The notes under the pieces are model-generated. The model had not been told where the DNA came from, did no database searches, and was given only the letters and a program-made list of their open reading frames with translations. The translations under genes were made by a program, and so were the position numbers. Shown piece by piece: positions 17,763 through 25,965 of a DNA stretch of 64,000 nt (the first letter of the stretch is position 1; every line of letters starts with the position of its first letter). This DNA is from Pseudomonas inefficax (GTDB lineage Bacteria > Pseudomonadota > Gammaproteobacteria > Pseudomonadales > Pseudomonadaceae): the NCBI RefSeq assembly GCF_900277125.1, contig NZ_OPYN01000164.1, positions 186,001-250,000 on the forward strand. The letters run 5' to 3'.

Positions 17763-18707
17763 ATGACTGCGTTCCAGCAAGCGAACAACAAGCCAATTCC
17801 TAGAAGCATCCTCATCTTCGGCGCCAGCGACCATATCGGCGGCCCCCTCGCCACGTTCCTGGGCCGCGAAGCCCCTTCGGTCCATTTACGACTGGCCAGC
17901 CGTCACCAGGATAAGGTCGAATCCTTGCAAGCACAGTTTCCCCTCGCGGAGGTGGTTGTCGCGGACTACACGGACCTTGCCAGCCTGACCCGGGCGGTCG
18001 ACGGCATGGAGGGCATCTTCGTCATTACCCCCTCCCGACTGGACGAAACACTTGCGATGGACAACCTGGTGCAAGCGTGCAAAGCCTCCGGCACATTGGT
18101 TCATATGATCCGCTTCATGGGGCAACAGCCCGAAGCCAATACCCGCCGGATTCCACCACTGTTCAGACAGCATCATTATGGTGACTGCGATATCGCCATA
18201 GCCAAGCGCATCCTTGACCACAGCGGCCTGCCGGTGACCTATGTAAACAGTGGCGCCACTTTCATGGACAACTTCATGCGGCTCGGCCTCGGCACAAGCG
18301 TGAAGCGCGAACGTACACTGGTCTGGCCTGAACGGCTCATTCCCTGGATCGACCCACGGGACATTGTGGAGGTCATTGGTCGGCTTTTCTTGTCCGACAA
18401 TCACCGCCACATTGGCCAATTCCATACCATGAACAATGGCCATGACCTCAAGCGCTTTCATGAAGTCGCCGACCTGCTGGGTGAAGTCATCGGCGAGTCC
18501 GTGGCCTATGACAGTTCGCGAGAAGGTTTTTTCAACACCTACGCCTTCATGGGCGAGCCGACGCTAAACGTGATCTGGGACTTTTTCTCGTACGAAAGGG
18601 ACAACGAAGTCGTCTGGGCGCTGAATGATTTCGTCGAGCGGACCATAGGACGCAAACCGACCACTTTGCGTGAATGGCTGATCGAGCATCGCGAAATCTG
18701 CTTCTGA
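17763..18707 (+). CDS. NmrA-family NAD(P)-binding protein, member 3
   Basis: 314 residues, close paralogue of the protein at 13537-14484 (IPRSILIFGASDHIGGPLAT at the Rossmann motif; LPVTYVNSGATFMDNFMRLG in the middle; NEVVWALNDFVERTIGRKP near the end). It lies alone after a 219-bp gap with the inverted repeat at 17630-17653, so it may have its own promoter. It is the last intact gene of the catabolic cluster. Reductase or isomerase activity is inferred. Confidence 0.82.
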   Translation: MTAFQQANNKPIPRSILIFGASDHIGGPLATFLGREAPSVHLRLASRHQDKVESLQAQFPLAEVVVADYTDLASLTRAVDGMEGIFVITPSRLDETLAMDNLVQACKASGTLVHMIRFMGQQPEANTRRIPPLFRQHHYGDCDIAIAKRILDHSGLPVTYVNSGATFMDNFMRLGLGTSVKRERTLVWPERLIPWIDPRDIVEVIGRLFLSDNHRHIGQFHTMNNGHDLKRFHEVADLLGEVIGESVAYDSSREGFFNTYAFMGEPTLNVIWDFFSYERDNEVVWALNDFVERTIGRKPTTLREWLIEHREICF

Positions 18708-19177
18708 ACCTGCTGCAACCCTTTCCAGCGACGCTATCAGCCGGGACATCGACAGCAACGCCGTTGGTAAATGAAAACTGCTCTACCGAGCCCTTCAGCG
18801 ACAGCGCTGCCGACCGTTGCGGCGCTGTGGGCTGCGGCCAGCTAATGCCACGGTGATGCTCATTGAGCTGAACCTTCCGCAAGAATTCTATATAAGAGAT
18901 GAAGCGAGGGAGTTTTAGTGAGGCGGGGCTGGGCCGGTATAAAAAAGGTCATTCATACCCGCACGATGTGAATGACCTAAAAATAAAGACCTCCTTTCGG
19001 CACACCCGGAAAAGCATGCAGTAAATGAGCCCACTATATTGGAGCACAGGGCAGCATAGTATCCTCATTGCAAAACCTCAGACCGCATACTTCCGAGAAA
19101 ACTACCCGACTATAAAAATGTTGGCCATGACCAATTAACGCTTCTATCTGCACCCTTTGATTTAACTATATAACCCA
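18708..19177. other. Gene-free stretch between the catabolic cluster and the scar
   Basis: No frame here has family similarity or a good start site. Base composition shifts to AT-rich after about 18890. An inverted repeat ACAGCGC/GCGCTGT at about 18803-18829 lacks a T-run. The only clear element is the minus-strand hairpin at 18941-18977. Confidence 0.6.
18941..18977 (-). terminator. Rho-independent terminator, minus strand
   Basis: GGTCATTCA and TGAATGACC form a perfect 9-bp stem (18947-18955 with 18969-18977). Read on the minus strand the stem is followed by six T residues. It lies 200 bp downstream of the truncated minus-strand gene and is probably its old terminator. Confidence 0.6.
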
Positions 19178-19455
19178 CTAGCCCTTCGGCACCGGCAATG
19201 CAACATCAGAGTTCCACGACTGCGTGGGACGACCAAATAAGTTCTCAGTTTGAAAGTGAGAAATTCTCCACGCATCGCTCTCCCTCACAAACTCCACCGT
19301 CAGCTTAGCAGCATTCAAGTGCGATGCGCCGTCCGCAAAGGTGCTGGTCTGCAGCATTAACCATCTCCCCACCCCTCCTTGCCCACCCGGATAAACCTCA
19401 ACAACTTCACTTGTGAGAAAATGAACATTCAATGTGAAATGGGTTGAAGTTCTGC
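19178..19455 (-). pseudogene. Truncated NTF2-like (SnoaL-type) protein, C-terminal half only
   Basis: The frame encodes about 90 residues that look like the second half of an NTF2-like/SnoaL domain (GRWLMLQTSTFADG, then VRESDAWRISHFQTENLF). The normal protein has about 140-170 residues; the first half is missing. The only start is a TTG at 19432, with recognisable family-like sequence (STHFTLNV) still upstream of it, so the gene has been cut rather than started late. Its 5' edge merges into the 3' end of the neighbouring gene around 19430-19460. Most likely a recombination relic. Originally it may have been a dehydratase, isomerase or dioxygenase small-subunit relative. Confidence 0.6.
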
Positions 19456-20276
19456 GAAGCTGTCAGGGCGCTAAGCGCCATTGTAACGCTAATGTGCTGA
19501 GGTGAAATGCCTGTGTCCCTCGCAGCCTGGATTAGCTTTTGCCATGCAGCACGGCGCTTCGATCGTCCAGTGGTCGCCATCAGGGATGGTCCGACCTTTT
19601 GTAAGAATTCCATACCCTTAGAAAAGTAGGGGTGGTAGCTATTGAGAGTGGCTTGAGTTTCCTCTCGCTCGTAAGACTTCGGCCATACCTTGACGTGAGG
19701 GATGGAATCCGCAAGGTCAGCTAGAGCAACCCGAAGCTGCTCATGCACGAGATCGACATCCGGGAGGCCCTGTATATTGCCCTCAAGCCCGTAAGGCAGG
19801 GGGTTGAGCGAGCTGCTACAAGGTTGCTCAACCAGCAAATCGAGAAAGTCCTTACCAGAAGCCGCACCTGGCTTGATCTTACCCCCTTCGAACCGCGCCT
19901 TAATTTCGGCCACAACATTCTTGTCTACGAAAATATTGGTGCCAGCCAAGCAATAGATCAATGGCAGCCAGCCACCATCAACTAAACAAATGCTCTCGTT
20001 CTTGATCGATGGGTCAATCTGCAGGCTTCTGCTGATCCAAGTGCCCACCGGAGTTACACCAGGCTTAGAAGTGTTGCTTCCCACGTCGACACGCCCAGTG
20101 ATTTCTACCGATAGAGGCTCATCTTTTTGATACTTGAACCAGTCGTCCAATGTGAGGGGTTTAGCGGTGACCTCTGTCAATACAACGCCATCGGCATATG
20201 GCGGCAAAACATCGTCGTGAGCTAAAAGCATGACCGAAACGGGCGAACCTGCTTGCTGCAATTCAAAGCCTCCCAA
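19407..20276 (-). CDS. Hypothetical protein, possibly chimeric at both ends
   Basis: 289 residues counted from a TTG at 20276; an ATG exists 15 codons further in. A stop lies 13 codons upstream of the TTG, and no ribosome site is evident, so the N-terminus may be lost. The middle part (ICLVDGGWLPLIYCLAGTNI onward) has the look of a real folded protein with normal codon use. The last 12 residues come from the sequence shared with the truncated NTF2-like gene, so the original C-terminus is probably replaced. I do not recognise the family; a loose likeness to PIN-type proteins in the VDGGWLPLIY...VDKNVV segment is too weak to use. Confidence 0.45.
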   Translation of the reverse strand: MGGFELQQAGSPVSVMLLAHDDVLPPYADGVVLTEVTAKPLTLDDWFKYQKDEPLSVEITGRVDVGSNTSKPGVTPVGTWISRSLQIDPSIKNESICLVDGGWLPLIYCLAGTNIFVDKNVVAEIKARFEGGKIKPGAASGKDFLDLLVEQPCSSSLNPLPYGLEGNIQGLPDVDLVHEQLRVALADLADSIPHVKVWPKSYEREETQATLNSYHPYFSKGMEFLQKVGPSLMATTGRSKRRAAWQKLIQAARDTGISPQHISVTMALSALTASQNFNPFHIECSFSHK

Positions 20277-20314
20277 GTAGTTACTATCGCGTGAGGTCCG
20301 ACCCTATGGAAAAC

Positions 20315-20587
20315 TCATCCATCCACAGGACTTAGGCACCTGAATGCATGGACATGTGAAAATGTACCTTGCATTCCTTCACGTGCAGGATTTTCTAACG
20401 CGCTTTCGAGTATGAGCAAGGCAGTAAGCTCAGCTCTGTGGTGGAAGCATCCACTTCGACTGTTAGCTGCCATAGGTGAAGACCTGATCTGGTGCAAAGC
20501 CAGCAGCATGGACGCCACTACGTTGCTTTCGTTAATGATAGGTACACCCGCTTGGAGAGCAGCCAATGAGCGCTGCACGTCCACCAC
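20315..20587 (-). CDS. Small hypothetical protein
   Basis: 90 residues from an ATG at 20587 (MVDVQRSLAALQAGVPIINE at the start). Amino acid composition and third-codon use look coding, better than the overlapping plus-strand frame. No family recognised and no strong ribosome site. It lies between the unknown gene and the tRNA-Ser fragment and may be what is left of a mobile-element gene. Confidence 0.35.
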   Translation of the reverse strand: MVDVQRSLAALQAGVPIINESNVVASMLLALHQIRSSPMAANSRSGCFHHRAELTALLILESALENPAREGMQGTFSHVHAFRCLSPVDG

Positions 20588-20657
20588 AATCTACAGAAGA
20601 CCAGAGGCATCCGAACGAAAAATGGGGGACCATATGGGGGACCAAAAGTACTTAGAC

Positions 20658-20686
20658 ACAAAAAAGCCCCGAAAAATCAGGGCTTT
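20658..20686 (-). terminator. Terminator directly downstream of the tRNA-Ser fragment
   Basis: On the minus strand AAAGCCC, a 10-nt loop, GGGCTTT and a T-run form a standard rho-independent terminator. It stands 12 bp past the CCA of the tRNA-Ser 3' fragment, the spacing seen for genuine tRNA genes. Confidence 0.7.
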
Positions 20687-20698
20687 AATGAAAAATAG

Positions 20699-20726
20699 TG
20701 GCGGAAGCGTAGAGATTCGAACCCTA
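20699..20726 (-). other. 3' end of a tRNA-Ser gene, probable att-site relic
   Basis: Minus strand reads a complete T-arm (TAGGG, loop TTCGAAT, CTCTA) followed by the acceptor strand CGCTTCC, discriminator G and CCA, exactly as in Pseudomonas/Enterobacteria tRNA-Ser(UGA). The bases upstream do not continue as a tRNA. Integrative elements that use tRNA 3' ends leave such copies. No integrase is left next to it. Confidence 0.65.
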
Positions 20727-20892
20727 TCCGGGCACCCTCGGTTGAAAACGCGCATCAAGACCACTTCCACGGCACAGACCACACGCCGGCTCGGCTGGCT
20801 GATAGAGACCGCCGCAGAGCAATTCAGGCGCTTTCTACGGTAGGGGTATAAGTAGGGGTATTTTTCTGAGCGTTGAAATATCTGATGATCAT

Positions 20893-20929
20893 AAAAAAAT
20901 CCAGTCACCGCTAAGTGACTGGATTTTTT
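20893..20929 (-). terminator. Bidirectional terminator after tRNA-Pro
   Basis: A perfect stem (TCCAGTCAC with GTGACTGGA) with A-run on the left and T-run on the right can end transcription on both strands. It lies 10 bp past the CCA of tRNA-Pro on the minus strand. Confidence 0.8.
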
Positions 20930-20938
20930 AGGGATTTT

Positions 20939-21015
20939 TGGTCGGGACGGAGTGATTCGAACACTCGACCCCTTGCACCCCATGCAAGTGCGCTACCGGG
21001 CTGCGCTACGCCCCG
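20939..21015 (-). tRNA. tRNA-Pro (anticodon GGG)
   Basis: 77 nt on the minus strand, starting CGGGGCGTAGCGCAG and ending CGTCCCGACCA with CCA encoded. The anticodon stem CTTGC/GCAAG closes the loop ATGGGGT, giving anticodon GGG. The acceptor ends CGGGGCG/CGTCCCG pair with one G-T. Intact. It marks the border between conserved genes and the accessory region on its left. Confidence 0.95.
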
Positions 21016-21129
21016 ACTGGGCTTTGAAGCATGTTCTCAATCCTACCGAGAACGTTGAAGAATTTACCCTAACCTCCTGATAAATGAAAGCTTTTTCTCA
21101 AAAAATTTTCCATTCACCAGCAAACCAGT

Positions 21130-21486
21130 TCACTTCTTCAACACCACCAACACATCCTCCAACTCGACAATCATCTGCCGAATCAGCTGCTTGTACTGGC
21201 TCGACTCATCCTTGGCCTCATCACTGGAGAGCCTCAACCGAGCCCCGCCAATAGTGAACCCCTGGTCATAAAGCAGCGCACGAATCTGGCGAATCATCAG
21301 CACATCCTGCCGCTGATAATACCGCCGGTTCCCCCGCCGCTTCACGGGATTGAGCTGATCGAACTCCTGCTCCCAATACCGCAGCACGTGCGGTTTTACC
21401 GCACAAAGCTCACTCACCTCACCAATGGTGAAGTACCTTTTGCCCGGTATGGGGGGCAGTTCGTCGTTATGGCTTGGTTCCAGCAT
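21130..21486 (-). CDS. MerR-family transcriptional regulator
   Basis: 118 residues from the ATG at 21486, which overlaps the end of ihfA by 20 bp; a TTG three codons upstream is less likely. The DNA-binding helix-turn-helix and wing are seen in [20 protein letters not shown] and [19 protein letters not shown]. The C-terminus ends after a short helix ([16 protein letters not shown]) with no cysteine effector site, so it is not a metal sensor. This gene follows ihfA in most pseudomonads and many gammaproteobacteria, where its role is unknown. Confidence 0.9.
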
Positions 21487-21769
21487 AGGCCTCAACCCGG
21501 GCCTTCAACTTCTGCCCTGGACGAAAGGTGACGACGCGCCGTGCGGTGATCGGGATTTCTTCCCCTGTCTTGGGGTTGCGGCCCGGCCGCTGGCGTTTGT
21601 CGCGAAGGTCGAAGTTGCCGAAACCGGACAGCTTGACCTGCTCGTTCTCTTCAAGTGCGTGCCGAATTTCTTCAAAAAACAGCTCGACCAGCTCCTTGGC
21701 CTCACGCTTGTTAAGCCCCAGCTCCTCGTACAGCCTTTCGGCCATCTCAGCTTTCGTCAGAGCACCCAT
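21467..21769 (-). CDS. ihfA: Integration host factor subunit alpha
   Basis: 100 residues, the usual length. IHF-alpha signature: [20 protein letters not shown] at the start, [20 protein letters not shown] and [20 protein letters not shown] with the DNA-inserting Pro of the beta arm. It forms a heterodimer with IhfB and bends DNA by more than 160 degrees. It begins 4 bp after pheT and ends within the MerR gene, as in E. coli and other pseudomonads (pheST-ihfA operon). Confidence 0.97.
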
Positions 21770-21773
21770 GCCG

Positions 21774-24167
21774 TTATTTCCTTAACGTGGTGTTCAACCT
21801 TTGTTCGAGCGAGGTGAGGATGTTTTGCAGGGTAGTGTTCACCTCATCGTCGTTAAGAGTGCGCGATGGATGCTGCCAGGTCAAGCCAACGGCAAGGCTT
21901 TTTCTATCTGGATCAATGCCTTTACCTTGGTAGACGTCAAACAGCCTGAGGTCTGTAAGCCATTCACCTGCATTGTCACGAATTACTTCAAGCACCGCGC
22001 TAGAAGCTACATCACGTCCTGCGATCAAAGCCAGGTCACGACGGGTTTCCGGGAACTTGGACAGCTCGCTGAATTTCGGCAGGCGGCCTTCGACCACATC
22101 ACCCAGCACCAGCTCGAACAGGAACACCGGGCGGTCCAGATCCAGGGCCTTGGCCAGCTCTGGGTGGATGGCGCCGAGGTAGCCGACCAGCTTGCCGTCA
22201 CGCTCGATGGCGGCGGTCTGGCCTGGGTGCAGGGCTGGGTGCTTGCCGGCGCTGAAGGTGAAGTCGCTCAGGGCGCCGGAGTAGCCCAGCAGGGCTTCCA
22301 CGTCGGCTTTGACGTCGAAGAAGTCGATGCCGTCGCGGCCGTTGGCCCAACCTTCTGGCAGGCGGCTGCCGGTGACGACGCCGGCGATCATTGGCTGCTG
22401 CTGCAGGTCGCCGAGCTGGCCGACGAAGCGCAGGCCGCTTTCGAACAGGCGTACGCGGTCTTGCTGGCGGTTCAGGTTGTGCTGCAGTGCCTTGACCAGG
22501 CCTGGCCACAGGGACGCGCGCATGGCGGCCATGTCGCTGGAGATCGGGTTGGCCAGCAGCAGCGGCTCTACGCCCGGGCTGAACAGTTCGAACAGTTTCG
22601 GGTCGATGAAGCTGTAGGTGATGGCTTCCTGGTAGCCGCGGGCAACCAGCAGGCGGCGCAGGGTCGGCAGGTCACCGCGGGTTTCTGGCTTGCCTTTCGG
22701 CGCCAGGCGGGCTTGCGGGTAGCGAACCGGCAGGTTGTTGTAGCCGTACAGGCGGGCCAGCTCTTCGATCAAGTCCACTTCCAGGCTGATGTCGAAGCGG
22801 TGGCTCGGCACGTTGACCGTCCACTGCGCCACACCTTCGGAGCCGCCACCCCTGGTGGTGGTCAGCTCCAAGGCGTTGAGCAGCTGCTCGACCTGGGCTG
22901 GGTCCATTTCCATGCCGAGCATCTGGGTGATGCGTTCGGCGCGCAGGGTGACCGGGGCCACTTGCGGCAGGTGCTGTTCACTGACGGCTTCGACCACCGG
23001 GCCGGCTTCGCCGCCGACGATGTCCAGCAGCAACTGGGTGGCGCGCTCCATGGCTTCGCGGGCCAGCTGCGAGTCCACGCCGCGCTCGTAGCGGTGCGAG
23101 GCGTCGGTGTGCAGGCCGTAGGAACGGGCTTTACCGGCAACGGAAATCGGCTCGAAGAAGGCGCTTTCCAGGAACAGGTCGCGGGTTTTTTCGGTGTTCA
23201 CACCGCTGTGCTCGCCACCCATGACGCCGGCGATGGCCAGGGCGCGGGTGTGGTCGGCGATGACCAGGGTGTCGGCGCGCAGGGCCACTTCCTGGCCGTC
23301 GAGCAGAACGAGCTTCTCGCCCTCTTCAGCCATGCGTACGCGGATGCCGCCGTTGATTTCTGCCAGGTCGAAGGCGTGCATCGGCTGGCCGAGTTCGAGC
23401 ATCACGTAGTTGGTGATGTCGACGGCGGCGTCGATGCTGCGCACGTCGCTGCGGCGCAGGCGCTCGACCATCCACAGTGGGGTCGGCTTGCTCAGGTCGA
23501 CGTTGCGGATGACGCGGCCCAGGTAGCGTGGGCAGGCAGCCGGGGCGCTGACTTCGACCGGGCGCACTTCGTCGTGGGCAGCCGGTACGGCTGGCACTAT
23601 CGGGCGGGTGACCGGGGTGTCGTACAGGGCGCTGACGTCGCGGGCCAGGCCTGCGATGGACAGGCAGTCGCCGCGGTTGGGGGTGAGGCCGATTTCGATG
23701 CTGGCGTCGTCCAGGCTCAGGTACTGGCGAATGTCTTCGCCAACCGGGGCGTCGGCAGCCAGTTCCAGCAGGCCGTCGTTCTCTTCGCTGATTTGCAGCT
23801 CGGCAGCCGAGCACAGCATGCCGAAGGACTCGACGCCGCGCAGCTTGGCCTTCTTGATCTTGAAGTCGCCTGGCAGTTCGGCGCCGATCATGGCGAACGG
23901 AATCTTGATGCCTGGGCGGGCGTTAGGGGCGCCGCACACGACCTGGAAGGTTTCCTGGCCGTTGCTTACCTGGCACACGCGCAGCTTGTCGGCGTCCGGG
24001 TGTTGTTCGGTGGCGAGGATTTCGCCCACGACGATGCCGCTGAACTGGCCGGCAGCGGGGGTAACGCTGTCGACTTCGAGGCCGGCCATGGACAGGCGGG
24101 CGACCAGTTCGTCACGGGAGACTTGCGGGTTTACCCAACCGCGCAGCCACTGTTCACTGAATTTCAT
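21774..24167 (-). CDS. pheT: Phenylalanyl-tRNA synthetase beta subunit
   Basis: 797 residues, typical. It begins [20 protein letters not shown], with a tRNA-binding EMAP-like domain at about 40-150, B3/B4 editing domain in the centre, B5 domain near 400-475 and a C-terminal anticodon-binding FDX domain ending in the NTTLRK tail. It pairs with PheS as an alpha2-beta2 enzyme to charge tRNA-Phe. It starts 31 bp after pheS. A long open frame on the opposite strand (818 codons) is a codon-bias shadow. Confidence 0.97.
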
Positions 24168-24198
24168 GCTGTTCTCCTAGAATGTGCGTCGATTGGGC

Positions 24199-25215
24199 CT
24201 AGCGGAATTGGGCAAGGAACCGCAGGTCGTTATCGAAGAACAGACGCAAATCGTTGACGCCGTAGCGCAGCATGGCCAGGCGCTCGGCGCCCATGCCGAA
24301 GGCGAAGCCCTGGAACTCTTCAGGGTCGATGCCGGACATGCGCAGCACGTTCGGGTGCACCATGCCGCAGCCCATCACTTCCAGCCAGCCGGTCTGCTTG
24401 CACACGCGGCAGCCTTTGCCGGAACACATCACGCACTGGATGTCGACTTCGGCGGACGGCTCGGTGAAGGGGAAGAACGATGGGCGGAAACGTACCGCCA
24501 GTTCTTTTTCGAAGAACACGCGCAGGAATTCTTCGATGGTGCCCTTGAGGTCGGCGAAGTTGATATCGCGGTCGATCAGCAGGCCTTCGACCTGGTGGAA
24601 CATCGGCGAGTGAGTGATATCCGAGTCGCAGCGGTACACGCGGCCCGGGCAGACAATGCGGATTGGCGGCTGGCTGGACTCCATGGTCCGCACCTGCACC
24701 GGCGAGGTGTGGGTGCGCAGCAGCATGTTGGCATTGAAGTAGAAGGTGTCGTGCATCGCCCGGGCCGGGTGGTGGCCGGGGATGTTGAGCGCTTCGAAGT
24801 TGTGGTAGTCGTCTTCCACCTCTGGGCCTTCGGCAATGCCGTAGCCGATGTGGGTGAAGAACTGCTCGATGCGCTCGAGTGTACGGGTGATCGGGTGCAG
24901 GCCACCGGTGGCCTGGCCGCGGCCTGGCAGGGTGACGTCAATGCATTCGGCAGCCAGGCGAGCGCTGAGCTCTGCTTCTTCGAAGGCGGCCTTGCGGGCA
25001 TTGAGCACAACGGTGACGCGCTCTTTGGCGTCGTTGATCAGCGCGCCGACTTTCGGCCGCTCTTCGGCTGGCAGGTTGCCCAGGGTCTTCATCACCTGGG
25101 TCAGCTCGCCTTTCTTGCCGAGATAGTTAACCCGGATCTGTTCCAGGGTATTGATGTCTTCAGCGCGCTCCACGGCCTCTAGGGCTTGGGAGACCAACGC
25201 ATCCAGGTTTTCCAT
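24199..25215 (-). CDS. pheS: Phenylalanyl-tRNA synthetase alpha subunit
   Basis: 338 residues. Class II synthetase motifs are visible: motif 2 FRPSFFPFTEPSAEVDIQC near 250 and motif 3 GFAFGMGAERLAMLRYG near 307. The N-terminal coiled coil is MENLDALVSQALEAVERAED. It carries the phenylalanine-binding active site of the PheST enzyme. It is preceded by a 109-bp gap with a terminator-like hairpin (25237-25269), so its expression may be partly uncoupled from rplT. Confidence 0.97.
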   Translation of the reverse strand: MENLDALVSQALEAVERAEDINTLEQIRVNYLGKKGELTQVMKTLGNLPAEERPKVGALINDAKERVTVVLNARKAAFEEAELSARLAAECIDVTLPGRGQATGGLHPITRTLERIEQFFTHIGYGIAEGPEVEDDYHNFEALNIPGHHPARAMHDTFYFNANMLLRTHTSPVQVRTMESSQPPIRIVCPGRVYRCDSDITHSPMFHQVEGLLIDRDINFADLKGTIEEFLRVFFEKELAVRFRPSFFPFTEPSAEVDIQCVMCSGKGCRVCKQTGWLEVMGCGMVHPNVLRMSGIDPEEFQGFAFGMGAERLAMLRYGVNDLRLFFDNDLRFLAQFR

Positions 25216-25236
25216 GTACAGACTCCAGATACGAAA

Positions 25237-25269
25237 ATAGGGGAAGAGCTTTGAAGGCTCTTCCCCTAT
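25237..25269 (-). promoter_or_regulatory. Attenuator-like hairpin before pheS
   Basis: Minus strand: a 13-bp perfect stem (ATAGGGGAAGAGC / GCTCTTCCCCTAT) followed by TTTTCG, 22 bp ahead of pheS. Read-through from rplT would have to pass it. No Phe-rich leader peptide like E. coli pheM is seen in the 109-bp gap. A second GC hairpin lies at 25284-25307. Confidence 0.55.
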
Positions 25270-25324
25270 CGATGACGTTCAATGCCCGACGGCGCTAGCG
25301 CCGCCGGGTGATTGTCGCGGGTAC

Positions 25325-25681
25325 TTAAGCCAGAACGGCTTTAGCTTTCTCGACAATCGCAGCAAACGCCGCTTTTTCGTTCACTGCCAGATCGGCCAGA
25401 ACCTTACGGTCGATTTCGATCGAAGCCTTTTTCAGGCCAGCAATCAGACGGCTGTAGGACAGACCGTTGGTGCGGGCACCGGCGTTGATACGAGCGATCC
25501 ACAGTGCGCGGAACTGACGCTTCTTCTGACGACGGTCACGGTAGGCATATTGACCAGCCTTGATGACAGCCTGCTTGGCAACGCGGAATACGCGCGAGCG
25601 TGCACCGTAGTAGCCTTTAGCCAGTTTCAGAATTTTCTTGTGACGCTTACGAGCGATGACGCCACGCTTAACACGAGCCAT
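25325..25681 (-). CDS. rplT: 50S ribosomal protein L20
   Basis: 118 residues starting MARVKRGVIARKRHKKILKL, the invariant L20 start, very basic throughout the first half. L20 binds 23S rRNA early in 50S assembly and in many bacteria also represses the rpmI-rplT mRNA. It follows rpmI by 27 bp. A ribosome site AGGAAG precedes the ATG. Confidence 0.98.
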   Translation of the reverse strand: MARVKRGVIARKRHKKILKLAKGYYGARSRVFRVAKQAVIKAGQYAYRDRRQKKRQFRALWIARINAGARTNGLSYSRLIAGLKKASIEIDRKVLADLAVNEKAAFAAIVEKAKAVLA

Positions 25682-25708
25682 GAGTAACTTCCTCTATCTA
25701 AACCAGAA

Positions 25709-25903
25709 TTAACGTACGCGCAGCATGCGCTCGACTTTTGCCACGTCAGACGGGTGCAGCAGGCTGGCACCGCGCAGTTGACGCTTACGCTTGGTCGACA
25801 TTTTGGTCAGGATGTGGCTCTTGAAAGCGTGCTTGTGCTTGAAGCCGGAAGCGGTCTTCAGGAAGCGCTTCGCAGCACCGCTCTTGGTTTTCATTTTTGG
25901 CAT
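25709..25903 (-). CDS. rpmI: 50S ribosomal protein L35
   Basis: 64 residues from the ATG at 25903, the standard length; the start MPKMKTKSGAAKRFLKTASG is that of L35. An in-frame start 11 codons upstream gives a non-conserved extension and was rejected. It sits between infC (62 bp) and rplT (27 bp) in the classic infC-rpmI-rplT order. Confidence 0.98.
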   Translation of the reverse strand: MPKMKTKSGAAKRFLKTASGFKHKHAFKSHILTKMSTKRKRQLRGASLLHPSDVAKVERMLRVR

Positions 25904-25965
25904 GTTGGAACTCCGCATTCGATAAAAATTACACAATAATCATCAGGCCTGCCGTGCCCGGGAGA

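Noticed and set aside
20412..20843. A 143-codon plus-strand frame across the tRNA-Ser fragment
   Set aside because: It runs through a terminator and tRNA remnant and has no ribosome site; the minus-strand frame at 20315-20587 looks more coding.
21801..24257. An 818-codon open frame on the plus strand opposite pheT
   Set aside because: It is a mirror of high-GC codon bias in pheT; its composition (Val/Gln/Ala/His repeats) fits no protein and pheT is certain.
25216..25324. Phe leader peptide like pheM before pheS
   Set aside because: No short frame with clustered Phe codons exists in the gap.
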